Source: Elysia crispata (lineage: Eukaryota; Mollusca; Gastropoda; Plakobranchidae). Taken from it: a stretch of DNA of 64,000 nt. Under the pieces are notes generated by a model that saw nothing but the letters and a program-made list of their open reading frames with translations, was not told the origin of the DNA and ran no database searches. Shown in pieces: positions 1-14,730 of this stretch (position 1 is its first letter; each line of letters begins with the position of its first letter). Where the stretch lies: contig JAWDGP010006494.1 of assembly GCA_033675545.1 (NCBI GenBank), forward strand, positions 57,501 through 121,500. Direction: 5' to 3'. Position numbers and translations under genes: made by a program.

Positions 1-834
<834 letters not shown>

Positions 835-941
835 AATCACTACTGCCATCGTCTGTCGTGAGTTGGATGGAATGTTAATGTTAGCAGTTTCACGGATTAA
901 CTTGATAAACCCGTGCATCCCCTCAGCATCCCCCACCCCCA

Positions 942-958
942 CACACACACACACACAC
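942..958. repeat. (CA)n microsatellite
   Basis: Short run of CA dinucleotides after a C-rich stretch. Confidence 0.85.
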
Positions 959-1186
959 CACATGCACAGCATCCTTCTGAGATAAGGCTCACCCGATATA
1001 GCTACCAGTGTTCGCTATGATGGTGTGTGTTTAGCAACTTAGACTTTAGATGTACTTTCCTCTAGAATTTCTAAGCAATGTTAAAATTCATGCGCATCTG
1101 GTGTATGTGTGTGTGTGTTTGTGTGGGAGGGATGGGTTGATGAGGAAGGGACGAAAGGGTTTGGGTGATTTAGTGTTTCGGGAATG

Positions 1187-1274
<88 letters not shown>
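1187..1274. repeat. Compound (CAA)n(AAT)n microsatellite
   Basis: About 12 CAA units followed by about 16 AAT units. Poly-Thr/Ile or poly-Tyr/Cys frames here are repeat artefacts. Confidence 0.95.
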
Positions 1275-1815
1275 CGCTTTATTTCAATGTGCTGGGGAAT
1301 TCTACGCTGGGTGTTACTGATGCAAAGAAAGATAAAGCCAGAACTATTATAAGATTCCTGGAGGCATGTGGGCGATGCGCCTGATAACACCAGAACTGTG
1401 CCTGTGTTTGTGTGTGTGTGTGTGTGGTGTGTGTAGAAGTAGAGATAAAAGACTATGAATTTTCTGCGACAACAATACTCAAGTAATTCCTGACATCGAG
1501 TTCAAAAAAAAAAAAAAAAAAAAAAAAAAATTCCGAAAAATGCTCTGACCGACATAAACCTAGATATAGATCTATATCAACAGAGGTTGCGTTTTTGAAA
1601 CCCTTCTTCTTGGCGTAGAGCAGAGCGCCAAGTCAGAGATTTGCATGTCGAAACTTTTGCAAGTAAATAGCAGTTCTTTATGATCTCATTAAGAGGTGCA
1701 TTATAGTTCATCTTGTGTGACAGGAATTGCTCTAAGATATCGAAGCAAACTTTTATAATTCTCCGTTTGAACTCATGACTGTAATCTAGGCTGTGCTAAT
1801 GTTATTATGTTATAC

Positions 1816-1817
1816 TG

Positions 1818-1905
<88 letters not shown>

Positions 1906-1954
1906 CACTACCACTACCACTATTACCACTACCACTACCACCACTACCACCACC
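1816..1954. repeat. (CTA)n microsatellite grading into (CCA)-type variants
   Basis: About 30 pure CTA units, then interrupted ACC/ACT variants at the 3' end. It encodes poly-Tyr in one frame by chance. Confidence 0.95.
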
Positions 1955-3292
1955 AGTTTTTGGTTTTTATAATTATTATTGTTAATGTTGTTGTAATTGT
2001 TATTTTTTTTTAAACTTCCTCAGCTTCAATTTTATCTCTGGCCGCAATCAATGCATAGGTTGAAAGGCTGTGAGAGATTTAGTTACTACAATGCAATCCT
2101 ATAAAATTCAGATCACCCGGAAACTTTCATTTTGCCAGAGCCGGGTATCGGAGAAGCATTATATATTGAGTGCCGAAGAGGGGCGATCTTTCTTACGTAT
2201 GTGGTCTCCATCCTTGAATACTTTACGAAACATTCACAACACTTTAAAAAAAATCGATGATGTGAACTTTTTCTCTTCGTGGTTTAAGGATTTTTAATGA
2301 CCTTTCACTCCCTAAAGAGTATGTGGGCGTAAACCTGAACATGACGTTAAGTAAGTCACTTACATTTCTAGTGTCTCTAGATCTAATCTGGATCAAATTT
2401 TTGCGAATCTTTTTTTTTTTTTTTCAAACGAATTCACACTCACCTTTCCTATGAAATCGAGTAGGGTTTAGTCACTAAGCCCACTGAATAACATTGTTCA
2501 CACTCTGTAATGATGCTAGGATTTCAGGTAGATCCCAAGACATAAGAATATCTTCAGTCTTGGGTAGATCTAGATCTCTAGATACTTGTTGATAATTACA
2601 CACATACGCCACAGTCCATGTAAACAAATCGGGCAGAAAGAGGCCCTCCACCTTTTTCTTTCTAGGACCGCTCCGCTCACATTTTTATGTCATAATTGGC
2701 ATAAAAAAGGGAATAAAATTACAGTGGAGCACAGTGAACTTAATTTACTAAGCTTACCACCTGATATTAAAAAAAAAAATCCACAACGCAATTATCTTCC
2801 TGTTCGAGCGTATGTAGTGCTGGCAACACACCAGGCAAAGAACGACCTGAGACTGTAACTGTCAGTGGTGCACTCTGACGATAAACTGTGCCTCAGACCT
2901 CAACGCACGCTTTGATATGATCTGAGGAAAAGGAGGAGGAGGAGGAGGAGGAGCATAGTGAGGATGCAGTTGGCCGCGCGGTGTAAATCCTGACTGAGCT
3001 CAGCGCGATTCTGCTCACTGGGCTGAGCTTGGCTGGAATTATTGCTGTTACTGAAATCAGAGTTTGGGGATCAGCGAACTATACACATCGTCAGGTCGCG
3101 AGGGGCTACTAAAGCAGCCTCAAGGTCTTGATTCGCGGCTTGACGGAGGCATGAAAAGCTGGGAGAAAGGTTGAGAAGCTCAAAGAAAGAGAAACGGAGA
3201 AAATTGGGGTTAAAGACCGCTGACGAGAGGGAGAGAGAAGGGAGATACGTGCACGGCGAAAGAGGAAGAGGTAGTTGGAGCGAGAGATACAT

Positions 3293-3294
<2 letters not shown>
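1955..3294. other. No gene recognised
   Basis: Unique AT-rich DNA with a short (GGA)n run near 2931-2952 and TAGATCTAGATC-type palindromic words near 2374 and 2564. Two frames of 75 and 90 codons have no family resemblance, compositional bias or splice context, so I do not call them genes. Confidence 0.4.

Positions 3295-3365
<71 letters not shown>
3295..3365. repeat. (GA)n microsatellite
   Basis: About 35 AG dinucleotides, preceded by a purine-rich stretch from about 3180. Confidence 0.97.
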
Positions 3366-3367
<2 letters not shown>

Positions 3368-4038
3368 CATAAATATTTACATAACACTGATGTAAATCGA
3401 AAGTAAAAGTTTTAGATCTATAGATTCTGGACCGTTCCACGCGAGTTCTGTTTTTTATTTAAGAATACTTTTGATCATTGCATGGGAAATGGAAAAGATA
3501 AAGAAAAATAAGATTTCATTGCTAGGTTGTTTTTTTATTTATTAAAGTAATGAACAGTATATACGATTTATTGCTCTCGTATGAAGAATAACAATGATAA
3601 TGTTAGTGTTATAACTTCGTAGTTCTAGTGCCAAATTGAACACGCACAAAAACAGATACCCCCCCCAAAAAAAAAAAAAAAAAAAAAGAAAAAAAAAATT
3701 ATTGAATCATTACTTTTTTTTTCCTGAGTGTAGAAACTATCTAGAGTAACTCGTGATAAGTTCACTGTGGTCGATATTGAAGTCATAGATGATTTATCAG
3801 TAATTCGTGATAATTCCGTTGAATCAATGTTGAAAATCTCAACCCGCCACTCGTGCTTTGTTTCGTTTCCCGAGATTTCGCACTTAAAACTGATTTATTG
3901 ACAGAAAATCCAAGAGGGGGGAAAATTGTTGTGGAAGTTTGAAGCTATTTTGGGCACTTTTTGTCATGTAAGTTCTAGTCGCTCCTCAAAATTTTTACGT
4001 TAGTTGGGAAGGGTTGCGATAGGTGAAAAAAGGGGGGT

Positions 4039-4040
<2 letters not shown>
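3366..4040. other. No gene recognised
   Basis: AT-rich unique sequence with a C7A-rich run near 3661-3699. No credible coding or RNA feature was seen. Confidence 0.4.
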
Positions 4041-4116
<76 letters not shown>

Positions 4117-4384
4117 GGCGGTTGTAGGAGGGGAGAATAACGATTGCCAAAAGGAGTGGACGGAGTGCTTTACAAAGAGGAATATATAGCACGAGAAAAT
4201 GAGCTGCAGCGAGAGATACGGAGAAATATTGTGTACATGGAGGGAGTGAGAGAGAGGAAAGGGAGGGGGGAGGTGCGGTAGAATAATGATTGCCAAAAGG
4301 AGTGGATGGAGTACTTTACTTAGAGGAATAGAATGCAAGACAATGAGTTATACCTAGAGAAACGGAGAAACATGTACCTTGAGG

Positions 4385-4441
<57 letters not shown>

Positions 4442-4525
4442 GGGGAGTATAACTATTGCCAGAAGCAGTAGATGGAGTACTGTACTTAAAGAGATTGACG
4501 AAAGAGATATGTACCTGGAGAGAGC
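4041..4525. repeat. Three-copy tandem repeat of ~150-165 bp with embedded (GA)n cores
   Basis: A unit containing the words ATTGCCAAAAGGAGTGGA and AGAGGAATA recurs at about 4141, 4289 and, more diverged, 4453. Pure (GA)n runs at 4041-4113 and 4391-4438 sit between units, with a short GA-rich remnant near 4245. The dinucleotide tract appears to have been carried along with the larger duplication. Confidence 0.8.
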
Positions 4526-4619
4526 GTGAGTTTGTATTTTTACGGAGGTGGAGGAGAGAGGAAGAAGACAGACGGGTATACATGTGTTATGTCTCCACTT
4601 GAAGTTAACTACATGTGGT

Positions 4620-5592
4620 TTTCTCACTGCTCACGCGGAGAAAATTCCAGGAATCCAGGCTACCTGCCCCCATTGAAGCAACACTGCAGTTTAGTTCTCC
4701 CTTCACTTGATACACACACATCAGGACACATTGCAAAATAGGACCTTTTCTTACCCCAAGATACTTCGTATACTTCATTACTCTATTATTTTATAATTCA
4801 CTGCACACTTTGTTTCTTACTGCTCACTCGTAGAACATTCCAGGAATCCAGGCTACCCGCCACCATTGAAGCAACACTGCAGTTTAGTTCTCCCTTCACT
4901 TGACACACACACATCAGGACACATTGCAAAATAGGACCTTTTCTTACCCCAAGATACTTCGTATACTTCATTACTCTATTATTTTATAATTCACTGAACA
5001 CTTTGTTTCTTACTGCCTCACTCGTAGAACATTCCAAGAATCCAGGCTACCCGCCACCATTGAAGCAACACTGCAGTTTAGTTCTCCCTTCACTTGACAC
5101 ACACACATCAGGACACATTGCAAAATAGGACCTTTTCTTACCCCAAGATACTTCGTATACTTCATTACTCTATTATTTTATAATTCACTGCACACTTTGT
5201 TTCTTACTGCTCACTCGTAGAACATTCCAGGAATCCAGGCTACTCGCCACCATTGAAGCAACACTGCAGTTTAGTTCTCCCTTCACTTGACACACACACA
5301 TCAGGACACATTGCAAAATAGGACCTCTTCTTACCCCAAGATACTTCGTATACTTCATTACTCTATTATTTTATAATTCACTGAACACTTTGTTTCTTAC
5401 TGCTCACTCGTAGAACATTCCAGGAATCCAGGCTACCCGCCACCATTGAAGCAACACTGCAGTTTAGTGCTCCCTTCACTTAACACACACACTGAAGGAT
5501 ACAGTGCAAACTGGTCCTCTCCTTACTGCAAGATACTTCGAATACTTCTTTACTCTATTATTATATAATACACTGTACACATGTTTCCATAC
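4620..5592. repeat. ~193-bp tandem repeat, about five copies
   Basis: A unit containing GAATCCAGGCTACC, TTGAAGCAACACTGCAG, ACACATCAGGACACATTGCA and CCCCAAGATACTTCG repeats at about 193-bp spacing from 4620. Copies 2 to 4 are nearly identical, while the first and last copies are diverged at the array edges. No open frame runs through it. It looks like a short satellite array. Confidence 0.92.

Positions 5593-8430
<2,838 letters not shown>

Positions 8431-8481
<51 letters not shown>
8431..8481. repeat. (AG)n microsatellite
   Basis: About 25 AG dinucleotides. Confidence 0.95.
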
Positions 8482-8483
<2 letters not shown>

Positions 8484-9006
8484 TATCAGCACAGAGAAAC
8501 AGACAGACAGTGAGGGAAAGAGACTAGAAAGAACACGAGGAATGTTGAGGGTCGTGTAGACTTGTAATGGTGAGGGTCATCACGCCATTGTGAGTTACTG
8601 GAGTTTTGAACCTCACCATCGGAAGTCTTCTCGAATTCTTGGAGTCTGCAAGGACTCTATCTGTCTATGTAGTAATAAGATGGACTTTTAATTTTTTAAT
8701 TTATTCATGGGTGTTTAGTTGATAGTCTTTTGCCTCAGTTATATAGATGGAGCTAGCAGATATCCAAATTTTGTTGTTTTTTTTTCCCCATCTAACCTAC
8801 TCTGACCCTAACGGTTTTTCTTGACCCCCATATGAAATAATGACCTCATACTACTGTTTTGAACTCAATGTGCTTTCTGCTTTGACCTTAATCGACCTTG
8901 CATGCATTTGAATAACCTCATCGACGTATGACCTCTATGTCGACACTTGTAGTTTGCTGAGCCATTTACGTACATTCCTATCCTCTTTCCCTTCTTTCGT
9001 CTTCAG

Positions 9007-9099
9007 CCTTTGGTGAAATTTAAGAGCCACCTGTATTTTGAGGACAAGGATAACGCCAGTGAGTCGGAGAAGGCGCTCAAGACGGCCAAAGGCAGTAAG
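9007..9099 (+). CDS. ASH2L: ASH2L exon (SPRY segment 1)
   Basis: Acceptor TCTTCAG precedes CCT and donor GTGAGC follows. It has 31 codons beginning [16 protein letters not shown], which matches the family segment just before the ASH2L SPRY insertion loop. Confidence 0.92.
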
Positions 9100-12000
9100 G
9101 TGAGCCCATAGTTTAGAGTTAGAGGTTCGAGATTTGGATTTGGATTTTCGTGGCATCTGATCTGATCTTTGAACCGAGAGTGAGAAAATCTGTGATGTCA
9201 TTTAACAATCTGAGAAACATGTGGGACAGGTGCTATTATCTCTTATTCGCCACAAATGTTACATTTTATACATCAAATGGTGACTTCTCGTCACAACATA
9301 TTCAGGCAAGTTCATTCTTAGTACAGCTTTGCTGTTGATGTGCGACTGTTTACAACCAGTAACTAAGCATTGTAAGAGCGAAATGACATCACATTTTTTA
9401 TTTCCTCCTTATCGAAAACTACTAAATGGACCAATGACATCACATGTTTTATTTCCTCCTTATTGAAAACTACTAAATGGACCAATGACATCACATTTTT
9501 TTATTTCCTCCTTATTGAAAACTACTAAATGGACCAATGACATCACATGTTTTATTTCCTCCTTATTGAAAACTACTAAATGGACCAACGTATGCTGTTC
9601 ACCCACATCCCTGCTGTCCATTTATCCAGTGCGATTGAGCACGTGTCACTTTATAACAAATTAAAAGGAAAAAAAAACATGTCCAAGGGATCTAGAGAGT
9701 CGATTTATGGTTTCAGTAACAGAACTAAGGTGCAATCCGTTCGTTATAATCATCTTATGATTGTATTCATATTGTCTTTTGTTTTGCTGACAATAAGAGA
9801 AACTTGTACTTGGGCGAGGCACTCTTGATGGACACACATCAACTTCAAAATTATGTTGGGTATCCTTAGTGCAGTGTACGCATCCTTAGATAGAAAGTCA
9901 AAGAAATTTATCAATTTTACTTACAATTTGTAGGCATGTAGCTTACGCCTTTGAAATCTCCTAAGTAAAGGAAATTTTTATTTTTTCATAATCAGTTTTT
10001 TTTTTACACCAATGACTCCCATGCCTTTTTGACTTGCAAAAATAGCACATAAAATATTCCTTTTTTTATCAAGTTGATTAGCTGGTGCAGAAAAATCAAA
10101 GCTTATGTTGTTGGTTTTTTTTAATGCCCAAAGAATGGATGAGCCTCAGTGCGACATATTTCCTGGTGTCTTTCTAACATTCCCTAGGAAAAAAAAAATA
10201 AGGATAGACTAAGTTTGCTTCTCAATCTTAGCTCATACGCTATTGACCATTCGACCTGATGTGTTCTTTCCCCTCAACAGTATGCGCCGTAGTGATACTC
10301 TGGAAAGGTCTGAAAAGAATGCTCATTTCAAATCTCGGCCATGTGCAATCAGATCTTTTTAGCTTAGTACTATCTACATGAGGGGGTCTCATTGAGGCCG
10401 CAGCTCATCCGACAAATTTTTGGAAAAAGTGGGGGTGAAGGCATTATCAAACAATCATTTCATCGCAATCAATCTTTAATTTTCCTTATGATGTGGGTCT
10501 GGTTTTTTTTTATGCCTGAAGCAATCAGTCTTTTATTTTCTCCCTTTTGTAACTAGTCTTATTTTTTACGCCTGATGAATTGATCTTTTTTCTCCCGTAT
10601 GTAAATCTTATGTTTTACGCCTGATCCAATCAATCTTTTGTTTTGTCCCTTACGTAAGTCATATGTGTTACGCCTCATCCAATCAATCTTGTTTCTCCAG
10701 CATGTAAGTCTTATGTTTTCCGCGTGATGCAATCGATCTTTTTGTTTTCTCCCGTATTTAAGTCTTATGTTTTTTCGCCTGATGCAATCAACCTTTTGTT
10801 TTCTCTCGTATGTAAGTCTTATGTTTTTCGCCTGGTGCAATCAATCTTTTGTTTTCTCTCGTATGTAAGTCTTATGTTTTTCGCCTGGTGCAATCAATCT
10901 TTTTGTTTTCTCCCGTATGTAAGTCTTATGTTTTACGCCTCATGCAATCAATCTTTTGTTTTCTCCCATATGTAAGTCTTATGTTTTTCGCCTGGTGCAA
11001 TCAACCTTTTGTTTTCTCTCGTATGTAAGTCTTATGTTTTTCGCCTGGTGCAATCAACCTTTTGTTTTCTCTCGTATGTAAGTCTTATGTTTTACGCCTC
11101 ATGCAATCAATCTTTTGTTTTCTCCCATATGTAAGTCTTATGTTTTTCGCCTGGTGCAATCAACCTTTTGTTTTCTCTCGTATGTAAGTCTTATGTTTTA
11201 CGCCTCATGCAATCAATCTTTTGTTTTCTCCCATATGTAAGTCTTATGTTTTTCGCCTGGTGCAATCAACCTTTTGTTTTCTCTCGTATGTAAGTCTTAT
11301 GTTTTACGCCTCATGCAATCAATCTTTTGTTTTCTCCCATATGTAAGTCTTATGTTTTTCGCCTGGTGCAATCAATCTTTTGTTTTCCTCCTGACTTGGG
11401 AATGTCATTTTCTATGCCTGACCAGATCATGACCTACAAGAACGGTGTGTGTGCAGGTGTGGCGTTCTCCGATCTGTTTGAAGGCACCTACTTCCCGGCA
11501 ATCTCACTTTACAAGAACGCCACGGTAAGTTGAAAGAAGAGAGGTAGAGATTGGATGTGGAGTGTGGAAGGAAGAAAGTTTGGGGTTTATTACAAATTCT
11601 TCTCCAAGTGAAAAATATTTAAATTCAAAAATAATTTCTAAAAGGTCAACAGTGTATGGAGAGTTCGGGCAGCAGGGGGTGTATTTTGTATGGCTGGGAA
11701 AATACGAACATGCATAATGATAAGAGCAGGGCTATATGCGGGTTTGTTGGGGGGTTTTTTGTTTGTTTTTTTTTTTTTGTTTTTTTTTTTTTTTTATTAA
11801 AACGATTCGATTGTGTGTGTGTGTGAAAAAAGTGGGGGGGGGGGGGGGTTGTATTTATCAAAACATTTTTTATTTCGTCGTGGATCTGCAGATGAAGCTC
11901 GTTTTTTTAGTTATTTTTACCCTCTATTTTTAAATATTGTGAAGTTGTATCAAAGATTTTCCGTGTCTAAATATATCGAGAGAGTCTTAATAGATAAATG

Positions 12001-14490
12001 AAAATAACAATAGTAAGGGGGAAACTCAATTTGAATATGACTCGATGCATTGTCCCACAAATCTGTCTTGTTTACATTTCAAGGCAAATTACTTTCTTTA
12101 TAAGAAATTTGAAAAGTTCTCAATAATATGGATGAAAAGAATTAGAAGAAAATGCAAGCTTCAGCAATCATTGCTTTTGCCATCTGAAAATCTATATATG
12201 ATTTTTTAGAAATGCTTTTCTATACGTTTGTGCTTTTTTTTTTTCCATCCTTCACCAGGTGACAGCCAATTTTGGACCTAAGTTCCGCTTTCCTCCGAAG
12301 CAGATGGAATACAAGCCAGTAAACCTCTTTTTGTATTAAGATATTTCACATAAATTATGATAGGGAATAACGACCCACCCAGATTTACAAATCAGTGTAA
12401 TGTTTTTTCTATATAATTATGCACATTTACCTCTAGAGAGAAGAATTCCCTGGGTGAAAGAGTTACAATTAGCCAAACCATAACAACTGAAACCTGTGGT
12501 CAAACAACACTGTCCTGAGTTAAGCTTTTGGAGTACTGATTTTTGGAAATTTCAAAAGCAATGGCAGAGAAGTAAAACCTGTGAGTAGAGCACTGTCATT
12601 CAGTTTATGGGTATAATTAACTCTTAAGAATTCAAATTAGTCTCCTTTTTACTTGGCATATTGTCCATTGTCAGCAGCAGTGCACAGTTTTCTCAATAGC
12701 TACTAAGTGCTTTTAAAGACATAAGGTGGCTGGAGTCTCAAAAAGATGATAAAGGCTCAGACTTCTGTCTGTTTGTGATGTGTGTGTGTGTGTGTGTCTG
12801 CACAGTGTTGGTCCAGGCCCATAATATTTAGGAATGGGGAAGGAGTTAACCTTTTGAGATCATTAAATTTACAGGAATGTAAATCATTCAGATTGACTCT
12901 GATTTCAGACTTTTCTGCTGACGCTGGTCTCAGCTCTTACCTTCATTTAAAATCTTTTTTTTTAATTTATTTTATTTTACTTTACCGTTTTATAGACACA
13001 CTCAAAGAACTACTCAACTACTCTTCTCCATTTCTCAACTACACACTTCCTGTTTATTAAGTATTCTCAACTTCCTGTTACAAGTATTTCCACACCAAGT
13101 TCAAATGTGGGCAGAAGTCCCTTGCTATTTACCCCCAGGTCATTTAAGTTTAAAACTCTTCTGTCTCTATCTTTACTAAAGATTCCAAATGGAGCTGACA
13201 GATTTGGACGTGGCTACAGACTTATGGCTATTTGTAATGTTGTTTGTTTTTACTACTAGAATTCTAGGCTATTACCGGAACTAGTAACACATTCTAGAAA
13301 TTCTTTCTATTTTCGATTGCCATGCTTTTTTAACTCCGAATATCACTTGCTGTTCGAAGCTAAGTAGATCTACTATATACTATTGCTATCACAAGGTTTC
13401 TGTTTTTAAACAGACAAGTTTAGCTACATTCTCTCACTGTTTTAAGGTTTTGATATAAGTCTGCATTATTTAGATCTAGATAAAGATTTTTAAAAATTAA
13501 TTCTTTGTGGAATCTGGGTCAAGCTTCAATTGAGATAACTGGGGTCTAGATCTAAATTTTTTAAATTATATATTTGTAATCTAGATCTAGTCCTTCAAAA
13601 GTATAAATGTAAATTTTGGTCTGATCTAGGATCTAGATATTTGAGGCAGTCTATTCTAGATACCAGATCTAGAACCTTCTGTCTAGTGTAAATTATTTAG
13701 TATATTTATATCTAGAACAGATCCACTTTACAGTCCTGTAGATCCATCTCTTTGTTACTACAGGTAAACAGCAGGAAAGAAAATGATGTCTTAGTCTCAA
13801 AAACTAAGTAAAAAATTTAGACTCAAAATAGAAACGGCTAAATTTAATAAAAATCAGAATAATTCATGAGCCATTTCTTCTGCTTCCAGTAGCAGTTCTA
13901 TTAGTAACAGTGACTTCATTCGTAATTTTTGTAAGGAAAGCATTTCTCATTTAGAGAATTCTCAAAAACCTGCCAAAAAGAATAAGATGTACTTGGATCG
14001 GAAAATCTATTTTCATAAACCTAAGTATTAAGTTCTATGCCTCTAAAAAAGTGCAGACCAAGTTGGTGCATAGTCGCGTTCAGATTTTTTTTTCCTTCCC
14101 AGAGATTATCTTTTTTTTAAAGATTCATTTACAAACTTCTGAAACAATTAATTTCAAAGTAAAATAAGTTAAGAATATTTGAAGTGTTTTTTTTTTAATT
14201 ATTTTTATAAACACCCAAATTGGGTATAATTTTGATTATTGTGCTTGACTGCATTTTTTCACCAGTAACGAAATGAGATAAAAACAATTCAAATCTGTGT
14301 TTTATAAGTTCGCTCGGGGGAGAGAACAAGGAATCCACTTTATTTTGAGATTTCCTTTTAAAATTTTCAATTTTTCTATGCCTATTTCTACCAGATGTCT
14401 GCCGCTGCGGAACAAGCACATGTGGAATATGCCCTTGCTGATATAGTTTATCATGTAGTCAACGAGGACAACATACCTGACTTCTTATAG
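9007..14490 (+). CDS. ASH2L: ASH2L homologue, 3' part (last four coding exons, spliced)
   Basis: ASH2L is a core subunit of nuclear SET1/MLL histone H3K4 methyltransferase complexes. Its SPRY domain contacts RBBP5 and activates the enzyme, and its C-terminal SDI motif binds DPY30. Four exons (9007-9099, 11426-11524, 12259-12318, 14395-14490) are all in phase 0, have AG/GT borders and join into 115 residues. The order is [15 protein letters not shown], then [18 protein letters not shown] and [12 protein letters not shown], then [13 protein letters not shown], then the SDI-like [12 protein letters not shown]. These align in order with the vertebrate SPRY C-terminal half and tail, from memory of the family. 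The segment after YFEDKD is slightly short. The N-terminal winged-helix/zinc-finger part and first half of SPRY must lie upstream of base 1, since nothing matching them was found in 1-9006. An AATAAA follows at 14725. Confidence 0.93.
9382..9586. repeat. 51-bp tandem repeat, four copies (intronic)
   Basis: The unit AATGACATCACA, then TTTATTTCCTCCTTA, then GAAAACTACTAAATGGACC repeats four times with near-perfect identity. The TGACATCA core resembles a cAMP-response/AP-1 type site, which is a similarity and not evidence of function. Confidence 0.92.
9587..10495. other. ASH2L intron, no feature recognised
   Basis: AT-rich intronic DNA between the 51-bp array and the 53-bp minisatellite. The + strand frame at 9580-9828 shows no protein features. 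Confidence 0.5.
10496..11395. repeat. ~53-bp minisatellite, about 17 copies, in an ASH2L intron
   Basis: Each unit reads roughly CGCCTGGTGCAATCAAYC, then TTTTGTTTTCTCYC, then RTATGTAAGTCTTATGTTTT. By eye, 13 of 17 units keep the 5' splice consensus GTAAGT. The last eight or so alternate between a TTTCGCCTGGTG type and a TTTACGCCTCATG type, giving a ~106-bp higher-order period. The array ends about 30 bp before the acceptor of the 11426 exon, so its last partial unit supplies much of that exon's pyrimidine tract. Confidence 0.93.
11426..11524 (+). CDS. ASH2L: ASH2L exon (SPRY segment 2)
   Basis: The acceptor is TGACCAG and the donor GTAAGT. It has 33 codons, including [19 protein letters not shown], the most diagnostic ASH2L SPRY stretch in the window. 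The frame stays open upstream into the minisatellite for about 100 bases, so retained intron sequence would be translated there. Confidence 0.95.
11525..12258. other. ASH2L intron
   Basis: AT-rich with a poly-T run near 11768-11796 and a poly-G run of about 14 near 11834-11848. No gene is seen. Confidence 0.6.
12259..12318 (+). CDS. ASH2L: ASH2L exon (SPRY segment 3)
   Basis: The acceptor is TTCACCAG and the donor GTAAAC. It has 20 codons, [20 protein letters not shown], matching the final SPRY strand and the linker to the SDI motif. Confidence 0.92.
12319..14394. other. Last ASH2L intron, rich in AGATCTAGA-type palindromes
   Basis: AT-rich intron with a short (TG)n run at 12778-12797. A cluster of overlapping TCTAGATCTAGA-type words lies at about 13365-13760. 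No coding or RNA gene is supported. Confidence 0.6.
14395..14490 (+). CDS. ASH2L: ASH2L terminal exon with SDI motif
   Basis: Acceptor TCTACCAG opens 31 codons that end at [20 protein letters not shown] corresponds to the SDI motif, an amphipathic helix that docks on the DPY30 dimer. Its hydrophobic Leu, Ile/Val and Val positions are retained. Confidence 0.92.
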   Translation: MSAAAEQAHVEYALADIVYHVVNEDNIPDFL

Positions 14491-14724
14491 ATCCCTAGAG
14501 TATTAATTGGGCATTAAATGATAAAATGCTTGAATCATTTAGCAGGTACTTTATTCATCCCTCGATCAATAAATGTCGAATCCTACTACAAAAGCTTTTT
14601 GAAACACTTGTCATGAAATTCAATGAATATAATTTTGTAAAAATGATTTTATTTTGTCAAATCTTATTTTATTCTAATTGTGCATTGTGTGTTTGTCAAA
14701 TTTATATACATGTATTTCATACAA

Positions 14725-14730
14725 AATAAA
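14725..14730 (+). terminator. Candidate ASH2L polyadenylation signal
   Basis: AATAAA lies 235 bases after the ASH2L stop, a normal 3' UTR length, in AT-rich sequence. Confidence 0.6.

Noticed and set aside
10496..11395. Direct repeats of regular spacing considered as a CRISPR-like array
   Set aside because: Contiguous minisatellite units without unique spacers, in a eukaryotic intron.
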